A DNA stretch of 64,000 nt, from positions 1,054,001-1,118,000 of the forward strand of contig KN832875.1 of NCBI GenBank assembly GCA_000827325.1. The letters run 5' to 3'. Of this stretch, positions 22,120 to 32,184 are shown one piece after another (the stretch's first letter is position 1; each line of letters begins with the position of its first letter). The notes under the pieces were generated by a model. The model searched no databases. It worked only from the letters and a program-made list of their open reading frames with translations, and was not told the origin of the DNA. This DNA is from Oidiodendron maius Zn. Lineage: Eukaryota; Ascomycota; Leotiomycetes; Myxotrichaceae. The position numbers and the translations under genes were made by a program.

Positions 22120-22708
22120 GCAGGGAGCTGGAAGACACAGGTGCAGTACCAGTTTCTGGGCCTTGGAACGGAAGGGATCATGATAGATGTGCCCGGATTC
22201 TCCTCTCGGTGACAGATAGACCACACATTATGCTATAATAAATAAATATAAATACTTACGATCAGCAAAGAAGCTCCCAAACTCAGGCGTACGGGGCCTG
22301 GCCACAGCATAAGACACTGTCGTACCCGCTCGGTGAAACCCCGCTGCTCCACGTAGTAGTAGCCAGAGTAGAGGTGCCTTACTTGGCCTTCTCTCTAGAT
22401 ATCGTATCCCGCGTACCATACAGCGGCCGCGAATTACTTTTTCTTCTCTCCTGAATGGGCTGCAACTTTGTGCTGTCGTCGGGCTTGGGCTAAGCTTTTT
22501 ACTCCCCATAATCTCAACCTTCCACGTCCGGTGGCGGTCGACCCGCCGACCAATCAGTGGCCGTGTCTTTAACACCTCCCTCCGCAGGCTCGCCAATCAG
22601 CGCCCTGCTAATTCTTGCTGACCATCGGCCCCTTCGAGACATTCCAGCAACAAAGAAGCTACGAATTGTCCCATCGTGCTATATATACGGCTGTGCGCAT
22701 CCCCCGCT
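22120..22708. promoter_or_regulatory. Promoter region of the vacuolar iron transporter gene
   Basis: This stretch precedes the CCC1-like gene. It holds two CCAAT boxes, 22550-22554 and 22593-22597, each followed by CAG. In Aspergillus the CCAAT-binding complex with HapX controls the orthologous gene cccA; a similar role here is inference. Confidence 0.5.
22550..22597 (+). promoter_or_regulatory. Paired CCAAT boxes
   Basis: CCAATCAG occurs at 22550 and again at 22593, 43 bp apart and in the same orientation, 112-159 bp before the transporter's ATG. Two close copies in one orientation are compatible with CBC/HapX binding. Confidence 0.45.
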
Positions 22709-23836
22709 ATGGCCACCAGGACCGTTACTGGTGAGTCCGCACGGTACAACCGGTTGGACAATCAAGACCCGGACCTGGGTAGCAGTAGGAATCCCGTGCA
22801 ACAGACTCCTGCCTCGTCCAACAGCCAGGGCTCTGCATCCTCCACCGCTGCCACGCCTTCCGTGGTAAGAAGGCGCCTCAGGGAGCTGGAGCCTACTCCA
22901 ATCAAAGCCATGTCGCTCGTGGGCCTCAAAAAGATCTTCTTCCGCCAGACGGTGACGCCCGTCATGGGCCCGCGCCGGTCCGATTCCAGCCAGAGCTCCA
23001 TCCTGGGCTCCGATGAGGGGGACGTCGAGTCGCAGGATTCCAAGATCGAGAAGGCGAATGGGAAGAAGGGCTTCAAGGTCGACGCGCGAGTCATCTCAGA
23101 TGCAACAATTGGCCTATCGGATGGCCTCACCGTCCCCTTCGCCCTGACCGCAGGCCTCTCCGCCTTGGGCAACACGAAGGTCGTCATTTATGGAGGTTTC
23201 GCGGAATTGATCGCTGGCGCCATATCGATGGGCTTGGGAGGGTACCTAGGCGCAAAGTCAGAGGCGTGAGTTGCTACCTCCTTTAGAGTACTGCTAGTTT
23301 CTAACCTCCGCAGTGCTTCCTATCAGGCCCAGCGAGATGAAGCACAGGAGCGCATCGCGACCAATCCGCAGGCCGTCATGGCAGATATCACTGAGGTCTT
23401 CGAGCAGTACAAGCTACCGAAGCATACTATGGAAGACCTCACCCGCCACCTCACTGACTCTCCAAAGCTGGTCGACTTCGTTATGCAATTCCAGCACTGC
23501 GCCGAGGAGCCTCCGTCATCCCGCGCCCTGACCTCTGCCATAACCATTGCACTAGGCTATTTCCTTGGTGGTCTCCTCCCTCTGGTCCCATACTTCTGCG
23601 TCGGCCGCAACCAGGTGTATGAAGGCCTGTATATCTCGATTGGGGTTATGGTCATCGCCCTGTTTATCTTTGGGTACGTAAAGACCTGTGTCGTTGTCGG
23701 TTGGGATGGGGGTCGGAATATCCGTGCGGGGTGCTATGGAGGGGTCCAGATGGTCATCGTTGGCAGCGCTGCTGCTGGAGCTGCCATGGGCCTCGTCCGC
23801 TTGTTCAATCATGACGAGGGCGGTGCTGGTGCATGA
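22709..23836 (+). CDS. CCC1: Vacuolar iron/manganese transporter, CCC1/VIT1 family
   Basis: The product is 359 aa from exons 22709-23265 and 23314-23836, with a 48-bp intron. A 135-residue cytosolic N-terminus rich in Ser leads to the first helix, DATIGLSDGLTVPFALTAGL, the hallmark of the family. The second helix, FAELIAGAISMGLGGYLGAKSE, carries the conserved metal-site Glu residues. A cytosolic metal-binding region follows (about residues 190-245), then three helices including SAITIALGYFLGGLLPLVPYF and QMVIVGSAAAGAAMGLVRL. Such proteins load Fe2+ or Mn2+ into the vacuole by proton exchange. The length fits fungal CccA. Paired CCAAT boxes upstream suggest iron-responsive control. Confidence 0.93.
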
Positions 23837-24371
23837 TAGCTAAGCGTCGTCGTCGAGGCGTTATTTAATGAGATGTTGTAAAAGCACAGGCGTTTGGGGA
23901 AAGATTCGATAATCTCGATAGAGTGTACTATTATCTAATATTCTCGGACGATGGGCAGGAAATGATTAATGAATTTCTAGCATTAATTCTCTATCGATTT
24001 TTCGTGCAGCAACACTTAGCCCTTGATAACAGACCGAGAAGGGAACGTGAGCGATGTCGGTCATTGCCGCTCCGCCTCTTGCCGCAGAGCAGCCCAAGAA
24101 TCATTCCGTTGCTAATTCCCCAAGAAATGATCTGTAAAATACCATGGTGGCCGTTCGCAAATCACGCCGTATAACAGCTACAAATGGTTATCGGCATTCG
24201 GAGGGGTGTCGCGTGCTTAAGTGTCACGGAATGCAATTTGATTTAGTAATCATGTAAGATCTGCTCTAGACTGCTCACATACAACTCTAGGATACCTCAA
24301 TGCGTCCCCTCACATTTTGACCGTGAACCTCTCTCCTCCCAAAGTGTAGAGGCAGAGTGGTAGAAACTCGC
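23837..24371. other. Convergent intergenic region
   Basis: This holds the 3' ends of the iron transporter and the flavin monooxygenase gene. It is AT-rich and I see no gene. Confidence 0.45.
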
Positions 24372-26495
24372 CTAAAGCGTCTCACCAATCTTTTGTATAG
24401 ACCCAGCACTAACCAGTAGTGCCTTCTTAACATGCCTCCTCAAGTCTGGTTTGATAGAGGTCCAGTTCTTACCACTTAAGCCTAGTCTTACAGCACCAGA
24501 GAACAGGGCAAAGAATACCAGTGACCTGAAAATTGCCTTTCTCCTCTTCTTCGAAGCCCCTTGGCGAGTGTATGATATGCTCCAGTCACTCCATGTTGGG
24601 AACATGCTGTAGAGGGTGAACCATATCTGCGAATATCTGGAGGGTGGGTTAGCTTACTTGGCCATAGATTGCTCGAAGTAACTCACGGATATGCCATGGA
24701 GTTCCAGCCTTCTGTCTGGTACCAGTTGGTACATCCCCCGGTGTTCCACACCCGCTTTTTCAACGCCTGCTGTGTGTCCTTCGCCCACTCAATCTCGGCT
24801 TCTTTCTTAATCTCTACGAGGTCAACATCTCCCTCTAGGATGGGTTTGATAAATTTCAAACTCAAATTCACCATGCACTCTGTAGCATAAATCACAGATG
24901 TATGTCCGGTAACTGTGTTTGGGCCGAAGATCGTGAAAAAATTCGGAAATCCGTCCATGGCAGTTCCCATGTACATTTGCGGACCTCCGCGCTCGTCAAA
25001 CACTTCATTTAAAGTCTTCCCCTCTCGCCCTATAATATTAATCGAGTGGAGCCATTTTGTCGTCTGGAAACCATTGGCTAATATTATTACATCGGCGGGT
25101 AGAGTTACTTCATCGGTATTGGTCTGGCCAGGACTGTTCTTTATATCGGACTCTCTGCGAGGGCCAAGAGTAATTGTATCCTCAGCTATGCTTGTCAGAG
25201 GGAGCGTGGTGAGTTCAAGGGCTGGGTCGTGAAGGCTGGGGAACCATGTTGCATCAGAGATTCTTCTCTTGCAGCCGATACTATAGTTTGGTGTCAACAT
25301 CTCGTGGTATTTCTTCGGTGTGGTCTTCTTCATATGCTGCAGAAGCCATGCTTCCACGGACTTGCGCTGTTTGTCATGGTAGGGGCCGGAACCAAACAGT
25401 CTCCAGTCGTATTCTAGGTTAAGGAATAATACAAGTCGGAAGAATCGATTGAAGCCAGGAATATTAGTGTTAAGCCATGGTGCCCACTTGCTATAATTTT
25501 TCTCTCCAAACGGTTCCACTGGTCGAGGAACAACCCAGGGCGGTGATCGCATGAGTTGTGTGACAGATTTGGCACCGTACTGCTTTGTTAGTTGAGGGAC
25601 GAATTGAGCCGCAGAGCATCCAGTTCCAACAACTACAATGTTTTTGTCCTTTAGATCCACTTCATATCTCCACCTAGCTGAATGAAATATTTCGCCCGCA
25701 AACTTATCCTTTCCTGGGATGCTTTCGGGCCATGTCTTTGGCTCTACGAAGCCGCCGACAGCACTGACGACAATTTTTGCCCTCACAACCTCTTCGTGGA
25801 CATAAACAGACTCTCTGCCATTCTCTTTGATCTTGTTGGCAATGTCGTTTGCACTCAGGTCACCAGTACCCGCTACGAGATGTCGCAGTGTCAATTCCCA
25901 TACGCCTTCTGGTTCGAGCCATCGGCAGTCTTTGACTTCGGTATTGAGCTGTATTTTATCCACTATTTCATATTGGTCACAGACCGCTTGCAGATACTTG
26001 ACGATTTCAGAGCCCTTGGGGTGCAGCGTTGTCCACTTTGGGTTTGGGCAGAAGGAGAAGCTGTAGAAAGGCGCCGGTCTGTGGGATTGGATTCGTTAGT
26101 TACCATGTCGCGTGGCGATAGAAAGAGGTCTGGTCTCGTTGGATCGTAAGGTAACGCCACTGGAGTTTGGGAGGCGTTCATCAACAGTTCTGAACCTTAC
26201 CATGTGGCGACCGAAGAGAGAAAGGTTTCAAAGTTGTAGAAATGAATACTTACAGATCACAAGCTACACCTGGATATCGATTAATCCACCAGGTACCTCC
26301 AATGCCGGATTGTCTGTCGCAGATCCGAAACTGATCAAAGCCTAGCACTTCCTTCAGTCGGCATCCCATGGCAATGCCGGACTCACCAGCCCCGATGATC
26401 AAAACAGGAAAGTAAGTATAGCTATTGGCGTCATAGCCATTCTCTTTTCTGATGGTCCCGCCATAGATTGGACGTTGGCCTAGGAGAGAAGGCAT
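24372..26495 (-). CDS. FAD/NAD(P)H-dependent monooxygenase, Baeyer-Villiger type
   Basis: The product is 632 aa from exons 26495-26254, 26078-24687 and 24636-24372. The FAD Rossmann motif is LIIGAGESGIAMG (about residue 33), followed by GGTWWINRYPGVACDLP. The Baeyer-Villiger fingerprint appears as FAGEIFHSARW near residue 200. The second Rossmann motif is VVVGTGCSAAQ, for NAD(P)H. ATGxD-like LANGFQTTKW is present further on. The last exon encodes a basic tail with a hydrophobic segment (FRSLVFFALFSGAVRL) that may anchor the protein to a membrane. Such enzymes insert oxygen next to ketones or hydroxylate small molecules; the substrate is unknown and no biosynthetic partners lie nearby. The 175-bp first intron is long for this genome and could hide a small exon. 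Confidence 0.87.
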
Positions 26496-27044
26496 CTTTA
26501 ATGAGGTAAGTTTGAAAGGAAACAGCACAACACTTAGCCATGGAAGTTCGCGGGGGGTAGCTACCACATCTTTATTATGCGGCCTTGACTACCTAGGTAG
26601 GGAGGTCACCTATTTCATCGGTCCCGGGCCGTAGTGAGGGGCTGTCCATGTCCGGGGATACGATCCTACTTGGTAGATCAGCAATCCACCTGGGAAGACT
26701 CCGGGAGGTGGAGCAGCGAATCATGGTCACTCAGCCGGCAGCCACCTTGTTTGCAGCCGAGGTCGAGATTCTGAGACTGTAATTTCGAGCGGGCCAGCGC
26801 TCCCACCCATGCTGTGGAGGCGGGAACGGCAATGCGGATTATCTATTCGGGCCGTGGAGTGATTACAGCGTCTCCGGCTTTAGCGTGGCAATAAGGTGCT
26901 TATTATGGAGACGACTTTCTTTAAAGTGTCTTACTGCTGTCAAGTCTGCCTGTAGTGAGTATAAGTAAGGAGGTATACGGCAAGTGTAGACGGGTTTACA
27001 CACAATCTTTGCGACGCTGCCTTCCTCGACATCGTCGGGTCGTT
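26496..27044. promoter_or_regulatory. Divergent promoter of the monooxygenase and JmjC genes
   Basis: This 549-bp region lies between divergent starts. It is G/C-richer than the flanks. I identified no specific operator. Confidence 0.4.
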
Positions 27045-28058
27045 ATGCCCAGGCCAGTCCCGCACCTCACAAACCATCGGATCTTTGTTCGACGCTTGAG
27101 CAACTCTTCTTCCACTTTCCAGTCTCTCCGACCTGTAAACTCGGTGCTCGGCGATATCGAAGACATTGACGTTGAAGATTTTCGCAAGAGCGCCTTCATT
27201 CCTGAGAGGCCTCTGCTGATCAGAGCAAGGCAAGCTGGCGATTGTACGAGTAACTCAACACCGAAGTCATCAATTCCTGCTGCTGCAAAATGGTTCACCT
27301 TCGAGTCCACCAGCAAGACCGACGGTCCATCATGCCGGTACCAGAGAGTTGTCCCCTGCTACAAATATCTAGACCGCTTTCAAGAGACAGTTCTGCCATA
27401 TGAGCTGACTACGCATTCCTCCTCGCAATCTAATTCTGAAGTAGTTGCAAAGGATAGACAAAGCGCCTTGGAATTATCTATGCTATTCGGAATTACTGCT
27501 GCAGGATCATTTCATAGATTTAATGCCCCACTGGCGCTGTTCTTGAAAGCGTGTAAAATGGACTCCTCAATTCCTCATCGATTATACATTGCCCAGGCCC
27601 AAATTGCGGCTCTGCCCAGACAATTGCAAGATGATCTCCCAACTCCGACATTGGTAAAGGCGGCCGGGAATGGGGACATATATGATGCGAATATATGGAT
27701 AGGTCTACCTCCAACCTACACTCCTCTACACCGGGACCCAAATCCAAATCTCTTCGTGCAGTTGGCAAGCAGCAAGAAGGTGCGGTTATATGAACCATCA
27801 GTTGGGGCAAGGATTTTTTGGAATGTTCAGCGGAGTATCGGACAGTCCGCACAAAGTAATTTGAGAGGGGATGAAATGATGGATGGCCCTGAGCGCGATG
27901 TTCTTGACGAAGCAGTTTGGGGTCGTTCAGCAGCAACTGCTGGGTTCGAGACAGTGGTAGAACCAGGTGACGGATTGTTCATTCCAAAAGGGTGGTGGCA
28001 TACCATCAAAAGTACTGGGACAGATGTTACTGCGTCAGTCAACTGGTGGTTCAGATAA
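27045..28058 (+). CDS. JmjC-domain (cupin-like) Fe(II)/2-oxoglutarate oxygenase
   Basis: This single-exon gene encodes 337 aa from ATG 27045; longer readings need a GTG. The N-terminus RPVPHLTNHRIFVRRLS is basic and could be a mitochondrial presequence. The JmjC core lies in residues 220-335: IWIGLPPTYTPLHRDPNPNLF holds the HxD iron ligands, and the distal His is in PKGWWHTIKS, followed by VTASVNWWF at the very C-terminus. The arrangement resembles the small JmjC hydroxylases (KDM8, TYW5, FIH class) rather than multidomain histone demethylases. The substrate cannot be told from sequence. Confidence 0.85.
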   Translation: MPRPVPHLTNHRIFVRRLSNSSSTFQSLRPVNSVLGDIEDIDVEDFRKSAFIPERPLLIRARQAGDCTSNSTPKSSIPAAAKWFTFESTSKTDGPSCRYQRVVPCYKYLDRFQETVLPYELTTHSSSQSNSEVVAKDRQSALELSMLFGITAAGSFHRFNAPLALFLKACKMDSSIPHRLYIAQAQIAALPRQLQDDLPTPTLVKAAGNGDIYDANIWIGLPPTYTPLHRDPNPNLFVQLASSKKVRLYEPSVGARIFWNVQRSIGQSAQSNLRGDEMMDGPERDVLDEAVWGRSAATAGFETVVEPGDGLFIPKGWWHTIKSTGTDVTASVNWWFR

Positions 28059-29178
28059 AGACGGGCATACTCTCGTACAAGCTAGGCTGGCAGCTAACAT
28101 GGGCCAGCCCAAACGCTTTGATGCGTTAAAGTGTCACATCTAGATATCTAATTGCTATATAATTTAATGATATCAATGCTGCAAAGCAGCTAAGCGGATC
28201 AAAGATCCGGAAATATTCATAAATATCAAGGGCTAGAGAGTGCTAAAGCGATTGTCCCTGGAATGATTGCGTGCAAGCACTAGCTAATGCATGCCAGACA
28301 GCTATACCCTCACAATTTTATGCCTCATTTTAATTTTTAATTTTCGTCTATTCTATCACATAATTTACTCCTGGTATGGAGTGTTTGAAATATTTTATAT
28401 CCATCATCTTCCTGCCCTATTCACACATGCTTGCGCGTATCTCAGGGGAGCGAGGTAAAGTTCGCTAATTAGCCAATCAACATATCTGTACAGTCAATTT
28501 ATTTCCCGCACCCTCCCAAACTTGCTAAGGCAACCTCGGCGTGAAAGCGCCATCCCAAATCACCTCTCAATCCCCCACCACGTACTACAGAAATTCAATC
28601 CCGATTCCCACCTCTACGTCTCCGAGTCCAGCTGCGGCTGCTAAGCTGCCATAACTGCCCCACGATCTCCCAAGCCTCAAAGTGTTCGAGTACGAGGTTG
28701 CCACAAACGCGGCAAAAACGCAGCCCCCGGCACTGGCGTCATATTGTTCGAAGATATCAAACGCGAGATCAACCGTTCCCTATCGAAACTTCGAGATAGC
28801 AGCTCGAGATCCTAAGATACTGGCTTTGCGACAGGAGCGATATTCGGATCACAAGTGAATCATCAGAGACCTGCCATTCCCAGTGTGCCTAAAAGCAACG
28901 GGACGCGACGCACGCAGATAAGGCTGGATTTATTACGTGTTGGGCCTTGCGCCGCATTTTTCTCTCAACTTCCATCAAGCCATCCAACGGTTCATTGAGC
29001 CACCGGCTGAGGATCGCCTTCCTGCTACAAATTTGCAGGTCACCGTGGGCCGATCGAGGGATTATTACTGCTTTTATCGACCCGTCGACCAGCTCTAGCT
29101 TACCCTCGTTTTTTCCCCTAGTGTAAGCAGGCCGCACTTACTCTCTCCTTCGAACCATCACAACCACATAACTTGACA
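28059..29178. other. Intergenic region before the casein kinase subunit gene
   Basis: The first 400 bases are AT-rich and follow the JmjC gene. The right part should hold the promoter and leader of the casein kinase 2 beta subunit gene. No gene, repeat or RNA is recognisable. Confidence 0.45.
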
Positions 29179-30251
29179 ATGTCTTCCTCTTCCGTGACTC
29201 CGGAATCCTGGATCTCGTCTTTCTGTGCATTGGTCGGCCACGAGTATTTTGCCGAGATCTCGGAGGACTTCATAGAAGATGACTTCAATCTTACGGGCCT
29301 ACAGAGTCAGGTCGCCATGTACAAGGAGGCGCTGGAGGTAAGCGTGATTCACCTCTAGGCTATATATGTTATTAATGATACCTCTAGATGATCCTAGACG
29401 TTGAGCCAGAAGATGACGACGAGGACGACGAAGAAGAGGAAGAGGAAGGGGATGAGTCGATCGAAGGAGAGGAACGCGTAGTTCGCAATAGAGCAGCCGC
29501 AGAGCGAAGACATCACCGGATGGCTTCTGATCTCTCAATCATAGAGTCTTCGGCGGAGATGCTCTACGGTCTTATCCATCAGCGCTTTATTTGCTCACGC
29601 GCCGGCATCCAACAAATGTCGGAGAAGTATGATCTTGCGCACTTCGGGGTTTGTCCAAGAACATTCTGTGACCAAGTGCGAACCTTACCAGTTGGGTTAT
29701 CGGACATCCCGGGCGAAGATACTGTTAAGTTATTCTGTCCTTCTTGTCTTGATGTCTACGTCCCACCTAGTTCTCGATTCCAAACCGTCGATGGCGCTTT
29801 TTTTGGACGAACATTTGGTGCTCTTTTCCTTCTCACCTTCCCTGAGTATGATATCAGTAAGAAGGCTGCTGAGACTTTAGCCGGCGGTCGGCCACTCCCA
29901 GCCGTGCTTGATGGAGACGGAGGCGACGCTGAGAAGATCAACGGCATGAATGCGCACAACTTAGCTCCGGGCCTGGGCAGATCGAAAGTCTACGAACCCA
30001 AGATATATGGATTTAAGGTATCCGAGCGTGCAAGGAGCGGCCCCAGAATGGCGTGGTTAAGGCAGAGACCCCAAAATATTCAGGACCTGGACGAGGCTAC
30101 CATATATGCTGCGGAGCATGCTGATGATAGTGATTATGATTCGGGCATTAATGGCGCCCCTACACGACCGCAGCAGGTAACCTCAACCCGAGCTCGTGCA
30201 AACGGCGGAAGCCCGATGTCAGTAGATGCTAATGGCGATACGTATGCCTGA
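29179..30251 (+). CDS. CKB1: Casein kinase 2 regulatory (beta) subunit
   Basis: The product is 340 aa from exons 29179-29337 and 29388-30251 with a 50-bp intron. It opens with SWISSFCALVGHEYFAEISEDFIEDDFNLTGL, of which the segment GHEYFAEI to EDDFNLTGL is diagnostic. The acidic insert after MILDVEPE is longer than in animals and matches the yeast Ckb1 type. The zinc finger is complete: GVCPRTFCDQ, then LFCPSCLDVY. Next comes the dimer surface, DGAFFGRTFGALFL, and PKIYGFKVS. CK2-beta dimers hold two catalytic subunits and steer substrate choice. The tail after residue 290 is disordered. Confidence 0.95.
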
Positions 30252-30536
30252 GTATTCATAAGCGTGTGGCATTTAAGGCGTTCCGAGACTTGACTTTTTA
30301 CGAGGGTGGGCTAGAGGGGGGGGTTCCGTGTGCTTATGAAGCGATCTGCATATGAATGGCAAAAACTAGGAAAACGTTGTCTACATGTTCAAGAAGCTGG
30401 AGTTGGGATATCTGTTCTAGGTATACTAGAGTCTCTTCCCAACTCAATCAATATTTTCAAGAATGATAAGTAGACATACACAGCTGACTCCTGACTCAAC
30501 CCTCCCTTCAAAAATCCTGTTGGCCTGCTCTTCCAT

Positions 30537-31222
30537 CTATGCACTCGTGTTTTTCAACATACTAGTATCGAGTATCACCCTCTCTCCCAGCCACGTGGCT
30601 CTCTGGGTATGATCCCTCAGTTCTTCCGTACTTTTGCCCGTTACAGAGTCGACAGTATTGGGGTGAAGCAAGGCGCTGAGCGGGCCACGATTGATAACGA
30701 GCCAGGGGATGAAGGCGCCGAATTGTGCGGGAGTGAAGAGGTTCACCTCAAACATGGCGATGGGATGTGGTCCAACTGGTCGGTCCCAGAGCTTGTAGAT
30801 GCGTAGCTCGGGGACTGTAAGGGGGGAAGTCAGTAATCAGCGATATAAGATGTGATTTTGTATCAGCAGCAGGGAAGCTCATATTTTGACGAATATTGCA
30901 TACATTCTCTTCTTATCCTCTCCCATAATTCCTTTGCAAACTGCGTTTGGCTGAGATTATTCTGGAAGTAGTAAATGTGCACGTCGCTAACATGATCTGG
31001 GTAAGTATCTAAACCGGTAGAGTACATAAGAGGAACGTAAACTCACAAACCGCCTCTTCTTCCATTGTCCAGAGGCGCGGCAAACCTCTCGTAGCTCTTA
31101 CTAAGGACCCCAGTTTGCGGGTTCACATAGGACTTTCCATCCTCCGCCTTCTCTTCCGGCAAAGGAGGGGCGTTCTCGTACCCGGCCAACGGGGAAGGGT
31201 ATGTATACTGCGAAGCATCCAT
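30537..31222 (-). CDS. DOPA 4,5-dioxygenase family protein
   Basis: The product is 178 aa from exons 31222-31047, 30986-30904 and 30814-30537. Residues 1-58 are a Pro/Tyr-rich leader. The domain starts at FDVHIYYFQNN, followed by FAKELWERIRREFPELRIYKLWDRP, in which the two intron joins restore known family sequence. The metal-site-like GPHPIAMFEV and FIPWLVINRGPLSALLHPNT follow, then DHTQRATWLGE. The family (PF08883 type) includes fungal enzymes that open the ring of DOPA to betalamic or muscaflavin precursors, but most members are uncharacterised. The neighbour across a 962-bp divergent promoter is a Zn2Cys6 regulator. The start is the first ATG in frame; upstream in-frame codons are non-ATG. 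Confidence 0.85.
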
Positions 31223-32184
31223 TTCTCGCTGGTTATCAGTTCCAATATGTGAGATCCAATTCAAATTCTTGTAGCGCGCTCTCGCGTTATATGTTTCCTG
31301 GGAAGAGTAGCAACAAGCTGGCTTGCCTGATCCTTATGAGAGCTCTGGCGCAAGGCTGGCCAAGAAAGGTGGGGTTGTAGGTGGTTACCGAACGTCGGAT
31401 GGCGTGCGCTGGCTGCTCTCGCACTTGATAAACATTTACCTGAGTACGAAGAAGGTAGCCCTCTTTGGCAGGTTAGAAGAGAGCGAGATGCAACAGAACG
31501 GGGCGTCTTTCTACAGCATCTCCTCATCTCGTACCACCTACCTGCTCAGAGGAGAAACCCTCCAGATTGGGAATGGAAAATTCCACTCCTCCCGTCGAGT
31601 CGGTTCAAGTCACGTGTGCGGCAATTACCTGCTCTCTACTGTAAAAGGTCGGTAAGGTGAGGTCAGATAAGGTAAGGTACAGTACAGTACCTGGTACGCA
31701 TATATGGCCAAGCACCGACGGCGTGCCTGGTCACGAATGCAGGGACACGGTACGGAAGTTCGCGTCTCGGTCTTGCAGGTTCGTTCTCTGCTGTGGCACG
31801 AGGCTTTGTGAAACTTTAAAGACCCTGGCATATCGGACAGCTGTACCTCTCGGCCTAGCTCTTGGTGCTGTTAATCCTGCAGGGCTTGCGGGGGTCATCA
31901 AACCAAACGGCTTGCAACCGACCGAGTGCAGAAACCGTGCGCGAGAACCTCCCATCTTCGGACCTTCAGAACACAGCGTGTTCTGCCTGTCCTCGAGACT
32001 GCAGCCCAGCGAGCAGCGAAGGATGGGACGCGCAGGCATGGTGCGGCGCCCACATCGTGTCGAGTTCACTCCATCGCCTGGCTTTAATTGAACGGGTCTC
32101 CAACTGACCTCAGATCACCATCGGCCAGCGTCGACATTAGGTGGCGACATCGGCCATCTCATACCGTCACAACTTGTCTACGAA
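31223..32184. promoter_or_regulatory. Divergent region between the dioxygenase and a Zn2Cys6 regulator
   Basis: This 962-bp region separates two divergent genes. It contains a cluster of GGTAAGG and GTAC repeats at 31651-31697 and one CACGTG near 31609. I see no gene in it. Confidence 0.4.
31651..31697. repeat. GGTAAGG/GTAC-rich low-complexity cluster
   Basis: Three GGTAAGG/GGTGAGG-type units are followed by repeated GTACA and ending GTAC. The right part is partly self-complementary, so it could fold back. Its role is unknown. Confidence 0.6.

Noticed and set aside
24372-31222. A secondary-metabolite cluster formed by the monooxygenase, JmjC oxygenase and dioxygenase
   Set aside because: No backbone enzyme (polyketide, peptide or terpene synthase) is present and the essential CK2 subunit lies among them.
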